Source of the DNA: Dyadobacter psychrotolerans
GTDB lineage: Bacteria > Bacteroidota > Bacteroidia > Cytophagales > Spirosomataceae
Direction: 5' to 3'
DNA: 64,000 nucleotides
Assembly (NCBI RefSeq): GCF_004349265.1
Contig: NZ_SMFL01000018.1
Location: 47,978 to 111,977, forward strand
Shown piece by piece: positions 50,559 through 60,886 of this stretch (position 1 is the stretch's first letter; each line of letters starts with the position of its first letter). The notes under the pieces were generated by a model, which searched no databases, had not been told where the DNA came from, and was given only the letters and a program-made list of their open reading frames with translations. A program made the position numbers and the translations under genes.

Positions 50559-51069
50559 AAAATGAAATTTGGTTTTTAAATAAATATCTTTTAATTAACT
50601 AAATTACAACACCTTGTGTCGTGGTAATTTCAGGAAATGGTAGGATAAACTGTACTTTAATATTCAGGCTCAGAGGAGAAAAACCAAGACTGATGAAGGG
50701 CCTAATTTTAAGTAAAAGTGAATGTACGCTTTGAGCCACTGACTACACACTATCTTATTGGCAATAAAATAGTGTCTTAGTTTCAAAATTATTGCATCTA
50801 ACACCAAAGATCCAATTATGCAGTAAAAATTATGATTAAAACAGATGGCCTGGAACGCTTTGAAACCTTCATGAATGAGCGGTACAGAAGCTTTGCTGGT
50901 TTGCTATGGTCAGATGGGTTGGGATAAGTCTTTTTGCTTTTCATTTGACATATAACAGAAATTCATTCTGCGGCTTGGGTGGTCAAATGTTAGGCCTGCA
51001 AATAAGGTTGAGAACTAATTTTGTTTTTGCCTACCTGTTGCACTTTAATTGAGCTACCTTTGCAGTATT
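50559..51069. other. Junction between cargo module and metal island
   Basis: No full gene is visible. A 31-codon frame at 50832-50927 (MIKTDGLERFETFMNERYRS...) has protein-like composition and may be the relic of a larger gene. At the right end TACCTTTG (51055-51062) is a perfect Bacteroidota -7 box only 7 bp before the next start codon. Confidence 0.4.
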
Positions 51070-51387
51070 ATGAGATTAGCTTTTTACATATTATCTTTTT
51101 ACACGGTGGTACTTTCCTGCATTCCATGCCAGGAGGAAGTATTGCGTGTCTCATATGAGCAAACTACAACTATCCTCAATACCAATGCCGATCAGCAACA
51201 GGGTATTGCCGATCTTTGCTCCCCTTTTTGTATTTGTGCATGTTGCACTGGCACAACGCTCCAAGAGCCCGTAATATCTTTGCCGGAAGTAGCATCTACT
51301 GCTTTTTTTAGTGATCAGGCTTTTACCTATACCGCCCGCAATGATGGCGGCGAGCTGACATCTATCTGGCAACCCCCCAGGATTTAG
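51070..51387 (+). CDS. Small Cys-containing exported protein upstream of the czc genes
   Basis: I choose the ATG at 51070 (MRLAFYILSFYTVVLSC, 105 residues) because the signal sequence begins there. The seven codons before it contain the -7 box. After a hydrophobic segment come CIPCQEE and SPFCICACC, so the mature protein has several Cys and could bind metal. Small proteins of this build (DUF6660-type) often precede CzcA genes in Bacteroidota. The czcA gene starts 86 bp downstream. Confidence 0.6.
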   Translation: MRLAFYILSFYTVVLSCIPCQEEVLRVSYEQTTTILNTNADQQQGIADLCSPFCICACCTGTTLQEPVISLPEVASTAFFSDQAFTYTARNDGGELTSIWQPPRI

Positions 51388-51420
51388 TGTAACCCATTCC
51401 TTTATGGTTTGCTTATTGCT

Positions 51421-51437
51421 GTGACTTTAAAAGTCAC
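51421..51437. promoter_or_regulatory. Palindrome between the small Cys protein and czcA
   Basis: GTGACTTT-A-AAAGTCAC has 8-bp arms. It lies 36 bp before the czcA start codon. It may be an operator of a metal regulator encoded elsewhere or a weak attenuating hairpin. Confidence 0.45.
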
Positions 51438-51473
51438 GGTTATAGGCTCATTCTACACAAATTCTAAGTCCAG

Positions 51474-54400
51474 ATGTTAGATAAAGTCATTCATTTTTCA
51501 ATTCATAATAAGCTTGTTATCGGCATATTTACCCTTGCGCTTGTCGCCTGGGGCATTTATTCGCTAACACAGCTGCCGATTGATGCCGTGCCGGATATTA
51601 CCAACAACCAGGTACAAATCATTACAAGCAGCCCTTCGCTGGCGGCACAGGAAGTAGAGCGCCTGGTTACGTTTCCTGTTGAAACAGCCATGGCAACCAT
51701 CCCGAGCACAGAGGAAATCCGTTCCATTTCAAGGTTTGGTTTGTCAGTGGTAACCATTGTTTTTAAAGATAATATTGATATTTACTGGGCACGGCAGCAG
51801 GTCTCAGAGCGCCTGCAAAGTGCCGTGGAGCAGATACCGGCCGGCGCAGGCTCGCCCGAACTTGCGCCAGTAACGACTGGACTTGGGGAAATATACCAGT
51901 ATGTGCTGCATACCAAAAAAGGGTATGAGAAGAAGTACCCGCCCATGGAGCTGCGAAGCATCCAGGACTGGATTGTAAGAAGGCAGCTTTTGGGCACCGA
52001 AGGCATTGCTGACGTAAGCAGCTTTGGCGGGTTTTTAAAACAGTACGAAATTGCAATCGACCCTTTCAAATTAAGAAGTGCCCAGATCTCGATGGCAGAG
52101 ATATTCTCGGCACTTGAACGCAACAATCAGAATACAGGCGGGGCTTACATTGACAAAAAGCCCAATGCCTATTTTATCAGGAGCGAAGGGCTGATCACAA
52201 ACCTGAAAGACATTGAAAGTATCCAGGTCAAAGAAACTTCAAGCGGTCTTCCCATACTGATCCGTGATATTGCAACGGTACAGTATGGCACCGCTGTACG
52301 GTATGGTGCGATGACACGTAACGATGAAGGGGAAGTAGTAGGTGGGATGGTACTGATGCTCAAAGGCGCGAATGCTGCCAAGGTGATCGGTAATGTAAAG
52401 GAAAGGATCCAGCAGATTAGTAAAACGCTGCCGGAAGGTGTGGTCATCGAGCCTTTCCTGGACCGTACCAAACTGGTCAATAATGCGATTGGCACCGTTT
52501 CCAGAAACCTGATCGAAGGGGCGCTCATTGTCATTTTCGTGCTGATCCTGCTGTTGGGCAACCTGCGCGCCGGGCTTGTGGTTGCTTCGGTGATCCCGCT
52601 GGCGATGCTGTTTGCCGTCAGTATGATGAACCTTTTTGGTGTTTCAGGCAACCTGATGAGTCTGGGTGCAATTGATTTTGGATTGATTGTAGATGGTGCC
52701 GTTATCATTGTTGAAGCCACGCTGCACCACATCATGGGCAAAAAATATACCCACCGGCTTTCCCAGCAGGAAATGGATAATGAGGTCTATGAATCCGCAT
52801 CCAAGATCCGGAACTCGGCTGCCTTTGGTGAAATCATTATCCTGATCGTTTACCTGCCGATCCTTGCCCTGGTAGGCATTGAAGGAAAGATGTTCCGGCC
52901 CATGGCCCAAACGGTCAGCTTTGCCATATTGGGCGCTTTTATCCTTTCACTGACTTACGTGCCGATGGTGTCGGCTTTGTTTTTAAGTAAGCAAAATGAG
53001 CATAAACCCAACGTTTCAGACCGCATCATTTCCTTTTTCCATCGGCTTTACCAGCCTGCATTGGGCTTTGCACTCCGCAGAAGAGTGATTGTGGTCGTGA
53101 GTGCTTTGGCACTTTTTGGTATCAGCCTTTGGATGTTTTTGAATATGGGGGGCGAGTTTATCCCACAGCTCGACGAAGGAAATTTCGCCGTTGAAATGCG
53201 CGTGCTGACGGGTAGTTCGCTTTCCGAGACCGTGGATGCCGTGCAGAAAGCGGCAGGCGTGCTGCGAAAAAACTTTCCGGATGAGGTCGTGGAAGTGGTA
53301 GGAAAAGTCGGCGCTTCCGAGATACCCACAGACCCCATGCCCGTCGAAGCCGCAGATGTGATGATTATATTAAACGAAAAATCCATGTGGACAAAAGCCC
53401 AGGGAAGGGAAGAGCTTGCAGAAAAGATGCAGGTTACCCTTAACGAAATCATCCCCGGCGTTACTTTTGGTTTTCAACAGCCTATCCAGATGCGGTTCAA
53501 TGAGCTGATTTCAGGTGTAAAACAGGATGTTGCCATCAAGATTTTTGGCGAAGACCTGGATGTACTGGCCCAGCAGGCAAAAAAGATAGGCAAGCTGGTC
53601 GCCTCTGTTGAAGGGGCCGAGGATTTGTATGTGGAAGAAGTAAGCGGCCTGCCACAAATCGTTGTTACTTTTGACCGTGCCCGCATGTCGCAGTTTGGCA
53701 TCAGTATTGAGGATGCCAACCGCACCATCAATACGGGCTTCGCAGGAAGTAGTGCAGGCCTGGTTTATGAAGGTGAAAAAAGATATGATCTGGTAGTCAG
53801 GCTTAAAAGCGAGAACCGGCAAGCCCTTGAAGATGTGCAGGGATTGTTTGTGACTACGCCACATGGGGAGCAGGTCCCGCTGAACCAGATCGCTACCGTA
53901 CAGATGAAAACAGGCGCTAATCAGATTCAAAGGGAGGATGCAAAACGCCGGATCACAGTGGCATTCAATGTCCGTGGCAGGGACGTGGAGAGCATTGTCA
54001 AGGAGCTCCAAACCAAAATCGATAGTCAGGTAAAGCTGCCTACAGGTTACTATACAACTTATGGGGGCCAGTTCCAAAACTTGCAGGAAGCCAACACACG
54101 TTTGGGCATAGCAGTGCCGATCGCACTGCTTTTGATCTTTGTGCTGCTTTATTTTACATTCAACTCGCTGCGTCAAAGCCTATTGATCCTTTCGGCGATC
54201 CCACTCTCAGCAATTGGTGGTATTATTGCCCTTTCACTTCGGGGAATGCCTTTCAGTATTTCAGCGGGCATTGGCTTTATTGCCCTTTTTGGCGTGGCCG
54301 TATTAAATGGCATTGTGCTGATCGCAGAGTTTAACTCGCTGCGCAAAGAGGGGATGACCGATTTAAAGCAGGTCATTTTTCAAGGTACAGAAACTCGTCT

Positions 54401-55865
54401 GCGGCCGGTATTGATGACAGCCCTTGTGGCATCACTTGGATTTTTACCAATGGCCCTATCCAACAGCGCGGGCGCGGAAGTCCAGCGGCCGCTGGCGACC
54501 GTGGTAATCGGGGGCCTTGTGTCTGCGACACTTTTGACGCTGCTGGTGCTACCGGTACTATACCTGATTGTTGAGAAGCGTTTTGGTGGTGCTGCAATGA
54601 AACAGGCCGGGGCCCTTCTGCTTGTTTTTGCCGCAATTACCTTTTTCGCCCCCGCTGCCAAGGCGCAGGATTCTACACATGCAAGCCGGAAAATTTCACT
54701 CGAAACAGCCATTAATGAAGCGACCGGCAAAAACCTGGAAGTGAAAGCGGGTATTTACCAGATCGATTACCAGCGTTCATTGATTGGTACTTCTGTCGAG
54801 ATCGCAAAAACGGATATTTCCTGGATGGGCGGGCAATACAACAGCAACAAGTTTGATAATCAGTTCAACATTTCCCAGAGTTTGCCCCACCCAAAGGTCG
54901 GCAAGAAAAGAAGAGCGCTATTGTCCGCTCAGGTTAACGGCGCACAAGCAAGGCTTGAAGTAACCAGGGCCGAGTTGATCCGGCAAATTAAAAGCAACTA
55001 TTATCAGCAGGTACGCTTTAAGCAGCAGCAGCAGCTATTGATTGCCGAAGGAGTGCGGGCAGAACGGTTTGTCAGGGCAGCTGCCCTGCGCTTTAAGACC
55101 GGCGAAACAAGTCAGCTTGAATATTCGGTAGCCGAAAGTGAGCAGGGTGAAATCCAGGCACAGATTATTCAAAACCGGGGTAATCTGCTGGTCTTACAGC
55201 GGCAGCTTCAGACACTGATCAACGGTGCAACGCCGGTGGAAGCCCAAACTGACACGCTGGTAAGACGTGAATTTAGTCAAATACTGACAGATACTTCGGG
55301 TATTGGTTCAAATCCCTATTTGCAGTACCTAAGCCAGCAGATTTCCATCGAAAAACAGGCAACCGCCGTTGCGCGCACCAGCTTGCTACCTGATTTCAGC
55401 ATAGGATATTTCAACCAGTCGTTGATTGGAGGAGAAAATATCAATGGGACGGAAATTTTTTATGGTGCCGGAAAACGTTTCCAGGGGTTTCAGATGGGCC
55501 TGTCCATACCGGTTTTTAACGGCGCTTCCAAGGCACGCATCAAAGCATCCGAGCTCAATGAAAAGGTGGCGCAGAATCAGGTAGAACTTGCCCGCGCGCA
55601 GCTAATGGGCAGTTTTCATCAGGCTGTGCACGCTTACCAGAGCGCCAGTCAAAGCCTGGTTTTATATGAACAAAAAACATTGGTTTTAGCGGGTGTCATT
55701 GCAGGAAATGCCACAAAGGCTTATGAAGCAGGCGAGATTAGTTATGTTGAATTTTCACAGGCACTCACCAGGGCTTTGAACATCAGGTCTACTTACCTGG
55801 ACTTACTTGACAGCTATAACCAATCAGTCATTGAAATTGAATTTCTGCTCGCCAGGCAGCAATGA
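51474..55865 (+). CDS. czcA: CzcA/CusA RND metal pump fused to a TolC-like channel
   Basis: This 1463-residue fusion has residues 1-1040 as a full heavy-metal RND pump (12 membrane helices; conserved DFGLIVDGAVIIVEA in TM4, the proton relay) with large periplasmic loops between helices. Residues about 1045-1463 are an outer-membrane factor with two coiled-coil repeats (ELIRQIKSNYYQQVRF, ELARAQLMGSFHQAVHAYQS) and an internal signal-like stretch (ALLLVFAAITFFAPAAKAQ). Such pump-channel fusions are common in Bacteroidota. Expected substrates are Co/Zn/Cd or Cu/Ag. The stop codon overlaps an ATG that could start the partner gene. Confidence 0.92.
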   Translation: MLDKVIHFSIHNKLVIGIFTLALVAWGIYSLTQLPIDAVPDITNNQVQIITSSPSLAAQEVERLVTFPVETAMATIPSTEEIRSISRFGLSVVTIVFKDNIDIYWARQQVSERLQSAVEQIPAGAGSPELAPVTTGLGEIYQYVLHTKKGYEKKYPPMELRSIQDWIVRRQLLGTEGIADVSSFGGFLKQYEIAIDPFKLRSAQISMAEIFSALERNNQNTGGAYIDKKPNAYFIRSEGLITNLKDIESIQVKETSSGLPILIRDIATVQYGTAVRYGAMTRNDEGEVVGGMVLMLKGANAAKVIGNVKERIQQISKTLPEGVVIEPFLDRTKLVNNAIGTVSRNLIEGALIVIFVLILLLGNLRAGLVVASVIPLAMLFAVSMMNLFGVSGNLMSLGAIDFGLIVDGAVIIVEATLHHIMGKKYTHRLSQQEMDNEVYESASKIRNSAAFGEIIILIVYLPILALVGIEGKMFRPMAQTVSFAILGAFILSLTYVPMVSALFLSKQNEHKPNVSDRIISFFHRLYQPALGFALRRRVIVVVSALALFGISLWMFLNMGGEFIPQLDEGNFAVEMRVLTGSSLSETVDAVQKAAGVLRKNFPDEVVEVVGKVGASEIPTDPMPVEAADVMIILNEKSMWTKAQGREELAEKMQVTLNEIIPGVTFGFQQPIQMRFNELISGVKQDVAIKIFGEDLDVLAQQAKKIGKLVASVEGAEDLYVEEVSGLPQIVVTFDRARMSQFGISIEDANRTINTGFAGSSAGLVYEGEKRYDLVVRLKSENRQALEDVQGLFVTTPHGEQVPLNQIATVQMKTGANQIQREDAKRRITVAFNVRGRDVESIVKELQTKIDSQVKLPTGYYTTYGGQFQNLQEANTRLGIAVPIALLLIFVLLYFTFNSLRQSLLILSAIPLSAIGGIIALSLRGMPFSISAGIGFIALFGVAVLNGIVLIAEFNSLRKEGMTDLKQVIFQGTETRLRPVLMTALVASLGFLPMALSNSAGAEVQRPLATVVIGGLVSATLLTLLVLPVLYLIVEKRFGGAAMKQAGALLLVFAAITFFAPAAKAQDSTHASRKISLETAINEATGKNLEVKAGIYQIDYQRSLIGTSVEIAKTDISWMGGQYNSNKFDNQFNISQSLPHPKVGKKRRALLSAQVNGAQARLEVTRAELIRQIKSNYYQQVRFKQQQQLLIAEGVRAERFVRAAALRFKTGETSQLEYSVAESEQGEIQAQIIQNRGNLLVLQRQLQTLINGATPVEAQTDTLVRREFSQILTDTSGIGSNPYLQYLSQQISIEKQATAVARTSLLPDFSIGYFNQSLIGGENINGTEIFYGAGKRFQGFQMGLSIPVFNGASKARIKASELNEKVAQNQVELARAQLMGSFHQAVHAYQSASQSLVLYEQKTLVLAGVIAGNATKAYEAGEISYVEFSQALTRALNIRSTYLDLLDSYNQSVIEIEFLLARQQ

Positions 55866-55903
55866 CCCACTTTAAATTATCAATCATTCTAATGATCCAT
55901 ACG

Positions 55904-57109
55904 ATGAAAAATATATTTATTGTCATGTTTTTGCTTACAGGGATTTGGGCCTGTGATAAAAAACAGGAAGAAAAACAGCAGCCAGCCCATGAGGATAAAG
56001 AGCAGCATGAAGAAGAAAAAGGTAATGTAGTTGAGCTAACAAAAGCGCAGTATGAATCGGCAGCCGTCGAGCTGGGGCCGGCCAGTATCCGTAATTTAAG
56101 TGATGTTGTCTTGGCCAATGGTGTGATCGATATCCCGCCACAAAACCTGGTAAGCATATCGGCGCCTTTGGGCGGATTTGTCAGAAAAACCGAATTGTTA
56201 CAGGGTATGCATGTCAGGAAAGGCCAGGTGCTGGCCACAATCGAAAACGCTGACTTTATTCAGATCCAACAAGACTTTCTGGAAACGGAAAGTAAACTTG
56301 AATACGCGCAGCAGGAGTACAGCCGTCAGCTGGAATTGAGCAAGGAAAATATCAATGCACAGAAAGTGTTGCAGCAAGCAGCCTCGGAGGTAAAGACCCA
56401 GAAAGCACGACTGGCAGGGTTAAAAGAAAGGCTTGTTTTGGCGGGTATAAACCTGAATACTTTACAAAAAGGCACCATTGTCAATAGCGCTCCGATACAT
56501 TCGCCCATTAGCGGATCTGTCACGACGGTGAATGTGAACCTGGGTAAATATGTCAACCCAACTGATGTCATGTTTGAAATTGTTGATACTGACCACTTGC
56601 ATGTAGAGCTTTCCATTTTTGAGCAGGATATCCCTAAAATCAAGTTGGGCCAGCTGGTGCGCTTTACGGTCAGCAACAATGCTGGCAAAGAATACCTGGC
56701 AAAAGTTTACCTGATCAACCAGAAAATCAATGAAGACCGGACCGTGCGCGTGCATTGCCACCTTGTGAAAGACGAACCAGGCCTGCTGCCACAGAACTTT
56801 GTGAAGGCAGTGATCGAGATAGGTGCAAATCCTGTGCTTGCGCTTGCCGACCAGGCCATTGTTGATTTTGAAGGCGCATCCTATGTTTTCATACAGCGCC
56901 CGGAAGCTGCTGGCAGTGAGGGTACTTCAAAGGAGTCTGAGCCTGAGGGAATGACTTTTGAGATGGTCCAGGTAACCAAGGGCATATCAGAAAACGGGTA
57001 TACACAGATCAAATCCCCGCAGTGCTTTGACAAGCAAAAGATCGTGCTCAAAGGGGCTTATGCGCTGCTGTCAAAACTTAAAAATTCTGAGGAAGAAGAA
57101 GGCGAATAA
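55904..57109 (+). CDS. czcB: CzcB/CusB-type membrane fusion lipoprotein
   Basis: I choose the start at 55904 (MKNIFIVMFLLTGIWAC, 401 residues), which gives a proper lipobox. An earlier ATG at 55862 overlaps the czcA stop (ATGA) and cannot be excluded. The periplasmic adaptor has a Lys/Glu/His-rich N-terminus, a lipoyl/barrel-sandwich half (ISAPLGGFVRKTEL ... GQVLATIEN), an alpha-hairpin (about 125-180) and a beta-barrel. It joins the RND pump to the outer-membrane channel. The fourth membrane-proximal domain is normal. Confidence 0.88.
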   Translation: MKNIFIVMFLLTGIWACDKKQEEKQQPAHEDKEQHEEEKGNVVELTKAQYESAAVELGPASIRNLSDVVLANGVIDIPPQNLVSISAPLGGFVRKTELLQGMHVRKGQVLATIENADFIQIQQDFLETESKLEYAQQEYSRQLELSKENINAQKVLQQAASEVKTQKARLAGLKERLVLAGINLNTLQKGTIVNSAPIHSPISGSVTTVNVNLGKYVNPTDVMFEIVDTDHLHVELSIFEQDIPKIKLGQLVRFTVSNNAGKEYLAKVYLINQKINEDRTVRVHCHLVKDEPGLLPQNFVKAVIEIGANPVLALADQAIVDFEGASYVFIQRPEAAGSEGTSKESEPEGMTFEMVQVTKGISENGYTQIKSPQCFDKQKIVLKGAYALLSKLKNSEEEEGE

Positions 57110-57111
57110 TT

Positions 57112-57732
57112 ATGAACCAGATTATCCTTGGCAGTATAGCACTCAGCCTGATCCATGCGCTGATCCCCAGCCACTGGCTTCCTTTTGTCACGATCGGCAG
57201 GTCTATGAGGTGGAACAGACGGCAAGTCCTGAATACCACCTTTTTGGCCGGTGCTGCGCATACATTAAGTACCACCGTCTTTGGTTTGATGGTCAGCTTT
57301 GCAGGCTTTCAGCTTTCAGAGAACCAAAGCATTATTGCAAGCAAGATTGTACCCTTGTTTTTACTGCTTTTGGGGACCTGGTTTGTCATGCAGCATTACC
57401 GGCATCAGGCACATAGCCATATCGATGAAAAATTATTGAAATATGGCAGCCACCGAAGGATCCTGTTATCACTGATGCTGATGATGTTCTTGTCACCTTG
57501 TTTTGAAATCAATGCCTATTTCTTAAACGCGGGGGCCATCGGGTGGTATGCGGTTTTGACAATTGTAGTGATTTATAATGTTTTGACCCTGTCAGGCATG
57601 ATGCTGATGGTAAGCCTGGGAAGCAAAGGTATTAAAAGCATAAATATCCATTGGCTCGAGCACTATGAGCAGCTCATTACCGGGCTTACGCTTATTGGCC
57701 TTGCCATATTAAACTTTATTGTAGAAATCTAA
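57112..57732 (+). CDS. Polytopic membrane protein of the metal operon
   Basis: This 206-residue protein has about six membrane helices and His-containing segments (LIHALIPSHWLPF at 14-26, HYRHQAHSHIDEK near 97-109). This resembles urease-accessory/UreH- or NicO-type membrane proteins that handle Ni or Co. It starts 2 bp after czcB and ends 13 bp before the P1B ATPase, so it shares their operon. Transport direction cannot be inferred, but a metal-handling role is likely. Confidence 0.6.
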   Translation: MNQIILGSIALSLIHALIPSHWLPFVTIGRSMRWNRRQVLNTTFLAGAAHTLSTTVFGLMVSFAGFQLSENQSIIASKIVPLFLLLLGTWFVMQHYRHQAHSHIDEKLLKYGSHRRILLSLMLMMFLSPCFEINAYFLNAGAIGWYAVLTIVVIYNVLTLSGMMLMVSLGSKGIKSINIHWLEHYEQLITGLTLIGLAILNFIVEI

Positions 57733-57745
57733 AAGGGACTATATC

Positions 57746-59776
57746 ATGGAAAAAGATCAGAATAACGAGCCTGAAAAGCAGGAACCAATTGATACAGAAT
57801 TGGCAAACAAACAGCGTCACCAGGGCCATGACCATGCGGAAGGGCAGGATCATGATGAAGAAGAAGATGATGATCACGGCCATAGTGAAGGCGACGGGCA
57901 CGATCATGGAGCTCAAGCTGGAAGCGAAAGCCTGATTAAAAGCCGGTGGGCATTATGGCTTAGCCTTATAATATTGCTTGGATTTTTGCTGGTGAGCAAA
58001 GTCTTTGAAATCCCGGTGGCAAAACCAATCGAGATTTGGCTAATGGTCATTGCCTATGTGCTAGCTGGTCATAAGACAATACAAATTGCATTCAGAAGGG
58101 TCATCCGGGGAGATTTTTTTAACGAGTTCACCTTAATGACAACTGCCACGCTCGGGGCGTTCTATATTGGCGAGTTTGCCGAAGGTGTTGCTGTAATGAT
58201 CTTTTACGAGCTTGGCGAGCTCTTTCAGGAGCTGGCTGTTAACCGCTCTAAACGTTCTATTAAAGCGCTGCTGGACGTGCGTCCCGATAAGGTGACAGTC
58301 AAGAGAAGTGATGGTAATAAGGTCATTAACCCATCTGATGCTGCGATAGGCGATATCATCATGGTCAAGCCTGGTGAGAAAGTCGCCCTGGACAGTGAAT
58401 TACTAACAGAATCCGCCAGTTTTAATACCGCCGCTTTAACGGGTGAGTCCAAGCCGGATACCAAAGAAAAGGGAAGCGCGGTACTGGCCGGCATGATCAA
58501 CCTGGAAAGGCCGATCGAGCTAAAAGTGACGACTGCTTTTAAAGATTCAAAGCTTTCCAGGATTCTGGAAATGGTGCAGGATGCAACGGCCAGAAAAGCT
58601 CCGACGCAGCTTTTTATCAGCAAGTTTGCCAAAATTTATACACCTATCGTTTTCTTTTTAGCCCTGGCCATTACAGTGCTGCCCTACTTTTTTGTAGATG
58701 ATTATGTATTCAATCAATGGCTTTACCGCGGGATGGTTTTCCTGGTAATTTCCTGTCCGTGCGCACTGACGATTTCTATTCCCCTGGGCTACTTTGGCGG
58801 TATCGGACTGGCTTCCCGTAACGGGATCTTGTTCAAAGGGTCTAACTTCCTGGATGTGATGACCAAGGTGGATACCATTGTCATGGACAAGACGGGTACG
58901 CTTACCAAAGGGGTTTTTAAAGTGCAGCAGGTTGTCAGCGATATGGACAAGGAAGAATTCCTAAGATTGACCGCATCCTTGGAGAATGTATCCACGCACC
59001 CGGTGGCAAGGGCGGTAATCGAATACCAGCAAGGTAAAAAATTGGAAGATCCCACGGATGTAGAAGAAATATCAGGGCATGGCTTAAAGGGCAAGGTTGC
59101 AGGTAAGGAGCTACTTGCCGGTAATTTGAAATTACTGGATAAGTTTTCGGTTTCATACCCCCAGGAAATCAAGCAAATCCAGGAAACAATTGTCGTTGTG
59201 GCTGTTGACGGTCAATATTCAGGTTATATTACCATTGCCGATGAAATTAAAGAAGATGCAACCCAGGCCATCAAGGATTTGCATGCGCTGGGCATCAAGA
59301 CGGTGATGCTTTCGGGGGACAAGAATGCTGTTGCCCAGAAAGTGGCAAAAGAGCTGGGCATCGATGAAGCCTATGGGGATTTGTTGCCGGAAGGTAAAGT
59401 GGAGAAAGTACAGGCCTTCAAGGATGCTGGTAAACGGTTGGCCTTTGTCGGGGATGGTGTCAATGACGCCCCGGTTGTCGCGCTTGCTGATGCAGGCATT
59501 GCGATGGGGGGGCTGGGATCTGATGCGACCATTGAAACAGCGGATGTGGTTATCCAGAATGACCAGCCGTCCAGGATTGTTTCTGCCATCCGGGCTGGTA
59601 AGATCACGCGCTCCATTGTTTGGCAAAACATTATCCTTGCCATGTCTGTAAAGGCAATCGTACTGCTTTTAGGTGCAGGCGGGATCGCCACTTTGTGGGA
59701 AGCCGTTTTCGCCGATGTTGGCGTAGCGCTACTGGCAATCTTAAATGCTTTCCGTATCCAACGGAAAAAAATCTAA
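57746..59776 (+). CDS. P1B-type ATPase, Zn/Cd/Co class (CPC)
   Basis: This 676-residue efflux ATPase has a His/Asp-rich N-terminus (residues 28-60, many HDH) instead of a CxxC heavy-metal domain. The CPC motif lies at residues 337-339 (SCPCALTIS), the phosphorylation site DKTGT at 381-385, and HP in NVSTHPVARA. The hinge is GDGVNDAPV (about 571-579). It expels soft divalent cations, working with the RND pump encoded upstream. Gene order czcA-czcB-membrane protein-ATPase reads as one operon. Confidence 0.9.
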   Translation: MEKDQNNEPEKQEPIDTELANKQRHQGHDHAEGQDHDEEEDDDHGHSEGDGHDHGAQAGSESLIKSRWALWLSLIILLGFLLVSKVFEIPVAKPIEIWLMVIAYVLAGHKTIQIAFRRVIRGDFFNEFTLMTTATLGAFYIGEFAEGVAVMIFYELGELFQELAVNRSKRSIKALLDVRPDKVTVKRSDGNKVINPSDAAIGDIIMVKPGEKVALDSELLTESASFNTAALTGESKPDTKEKGSAVLAGMINLERPIELKVTTAFKDSKLSRILEMVQDATARKAPTQLFISKFAKIYTPIVFFLALAITVLPYFFVDDYVFNQWLYRGMVFLVISCPCALTISIPLGYFGGIGLASRNGILFKGSNFLDVMTKVDTIVMDKTGTLTKGVFKVQQVVSDMDKEEFLRLTASLENVSTHPVARAVIEYQQGKKLEDPTDVEEISGHGLKGKVAGKELLAGNLKLLDKFSVSYPQEIKQIQETIVVVAVDGQYSGYITIADEIKEDATQAIKDLHALGIKTVMLSGDKNAVAQKVAKELGIDEAYGDLLPEGKVEKVQAFKDAGKRLAFVGDGVNDAPVVALADAGIAMGGLGSDATIETADVVIQNDQPSRIVSAIRAGKITRSIVWQNIILAMSVKAIVLLLGAGGIATLWEAVFADVGVALLAILNAFRIQRKKI

Positions 59777-60219
59777 CCTGCTGTAATATAACAGTACTTG
59801 CAAGGGGCCCGATACCCTTTTATGTTACTACAAACCATAGAACAGGAGCCTGCTATAGAACGCAATATTGACCAGAATGAGTAGGGATAAAAGGTTGTTT
59901 GTAAAATCAATTCACATTCACCTAAAATTAGCGAGCGATGGCACATATGCCGATTGAAAAAAGTTTAGACAGTACCCTTGCTTGCTACAGGAAGGCTTTT
60001 TGTTATCCCTAACCGTTGTAGAAAATATGGCTCGGATATTTTCCAGACGCGGCTAATGTTCAAGGTTGTTAAATTTTTAGTTAATCACATGCAATACGAC
60101 GTGCCGGGACTGGACCGTGGTATAATCTTACAGTACAATTAAAGCCATAGCAGTATTTGAAGTAATTTAATTATTGCGCAGGCAAAAATAAAGTGTTTTC
60201 AGGCAGCATGGATCTTAAT
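59777..60219. other. Non-coding stretch between convergent metal operons
   Basis: No supported gene, and no strong promoter or repeat, is seen in these about 440 bp. The two flanking operons converge here. Confidence 0.5.
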
Positions 60220-60249
60220 AATGTAAGCCATTTTTAAATGGCTTACATT
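60220..60249 (-). terminator. Perfect hairpin ending the copper cluster
   Basis: AATGTAAGCCATTT-TT-AAATGGCTTACATT has a 14-bp stem with a 2-nt loop. It begins 6 bp past the stop codon of the 152-aa gene. The AT-rich base of the stem and the location argue for a terminator although no long U-tract follows. Confidence 0.7.
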
Positions 60250-60254
60250 TAAAG

Positions 60255-60716
60255 TTACTTCATCTTCATATCCTTATGCTCGTTTTTCATCTGTAGACAG
60301 TGCATCGCACAGGCTCCGTACTGCTTGTAATTTTCATGGACTAAAAGAACCGTTTTACCATTTTTGTCTTTGACTTCACAGACCCCGTTCATAGGGACAG
60401 ATACTGTTAAACTGTCATTCTCCCCGCTTTTAACATGATATAAATAGGTGCCGTTTTTTGAAGCTTTGCCTAGATTTTTCCCGGTTGCAGCATCAACTGC
60501 ATTTCCGGAATTGTCAATGTGGGCGACTTTTACCCCGGTAGCATCTTTGATGATCCCCTCACTTGTGATCCAGCCAATGTGTTTTCCTTTAGCATCAGTA
60601 ATTTTTCCTTTTGCATCAATTGAAGGAACCGGCTGTTTGTAATTTTGGGCGTAGCCGTTTTGGGCAACTGTTAAAGATACAATAGCCAGGACGAATAAAA
60701 ATATTATCTTTTTCAT
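60255..60716 (-). CDS. Secreted small protein with Asp/Gly/Lys turns and C-terminal Cys/His/Met
   Basis: I choose the start at 60716 (MKKIIFLFVLAIVSL, about 153 residues), the natural signal-peptide start with cleavage after GYAQ. The mature part is built of short repeated turns (DAKGKITDAKGKHIGWI, IIKDATGVKVAHIDNSG), followed by CAMHCLQMKNEHKDMKMK. The C-terminal Cys, His and Met residues could bind copper. It is the last gene of the copper cluster. Unknown family. Confidence 0.6.
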   Translation of the reverse strand: MKKIIFLFVLAIVSLTVAQNGYAQNYKQPVPSIDAKGKITDAKGKHIGWITSEGIIKDATGVKVAHIDNSGNAVDAATGKNLGKASKNGTYLYHVKSGENDSLTVSVPMNGVCEVKDKNGKTVLLVHENYKQYGACAMHCLQMKNEHKDMKMK

Positions 60717-60886
60717 TGGTGAATTTTTGTTAATTAAATAATTAGTCAAATTTAAGTTTTTGATAATCAGCAAAATGTGACTTTGATCAGCATCTTAAAT
60801 GACCTGGGCCTGCTTGTGAAGACATACCGAAAACTTAAGTAACTCCATATCGGTACGTCTTCACTATTTACTCTGGCCCTTTTCTA

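Noticed and set aside
50832..50927. 31-codon ORF in the junction region
   Set aside because: Protein-like composition but too short to support as a gene; mentioned only as a possible relic.
53511..54176. 221-residue ORF antisense to czcA
   Set aside because: It is a shadow frame of a well-supported RND pump gene in higher-GC DNA.
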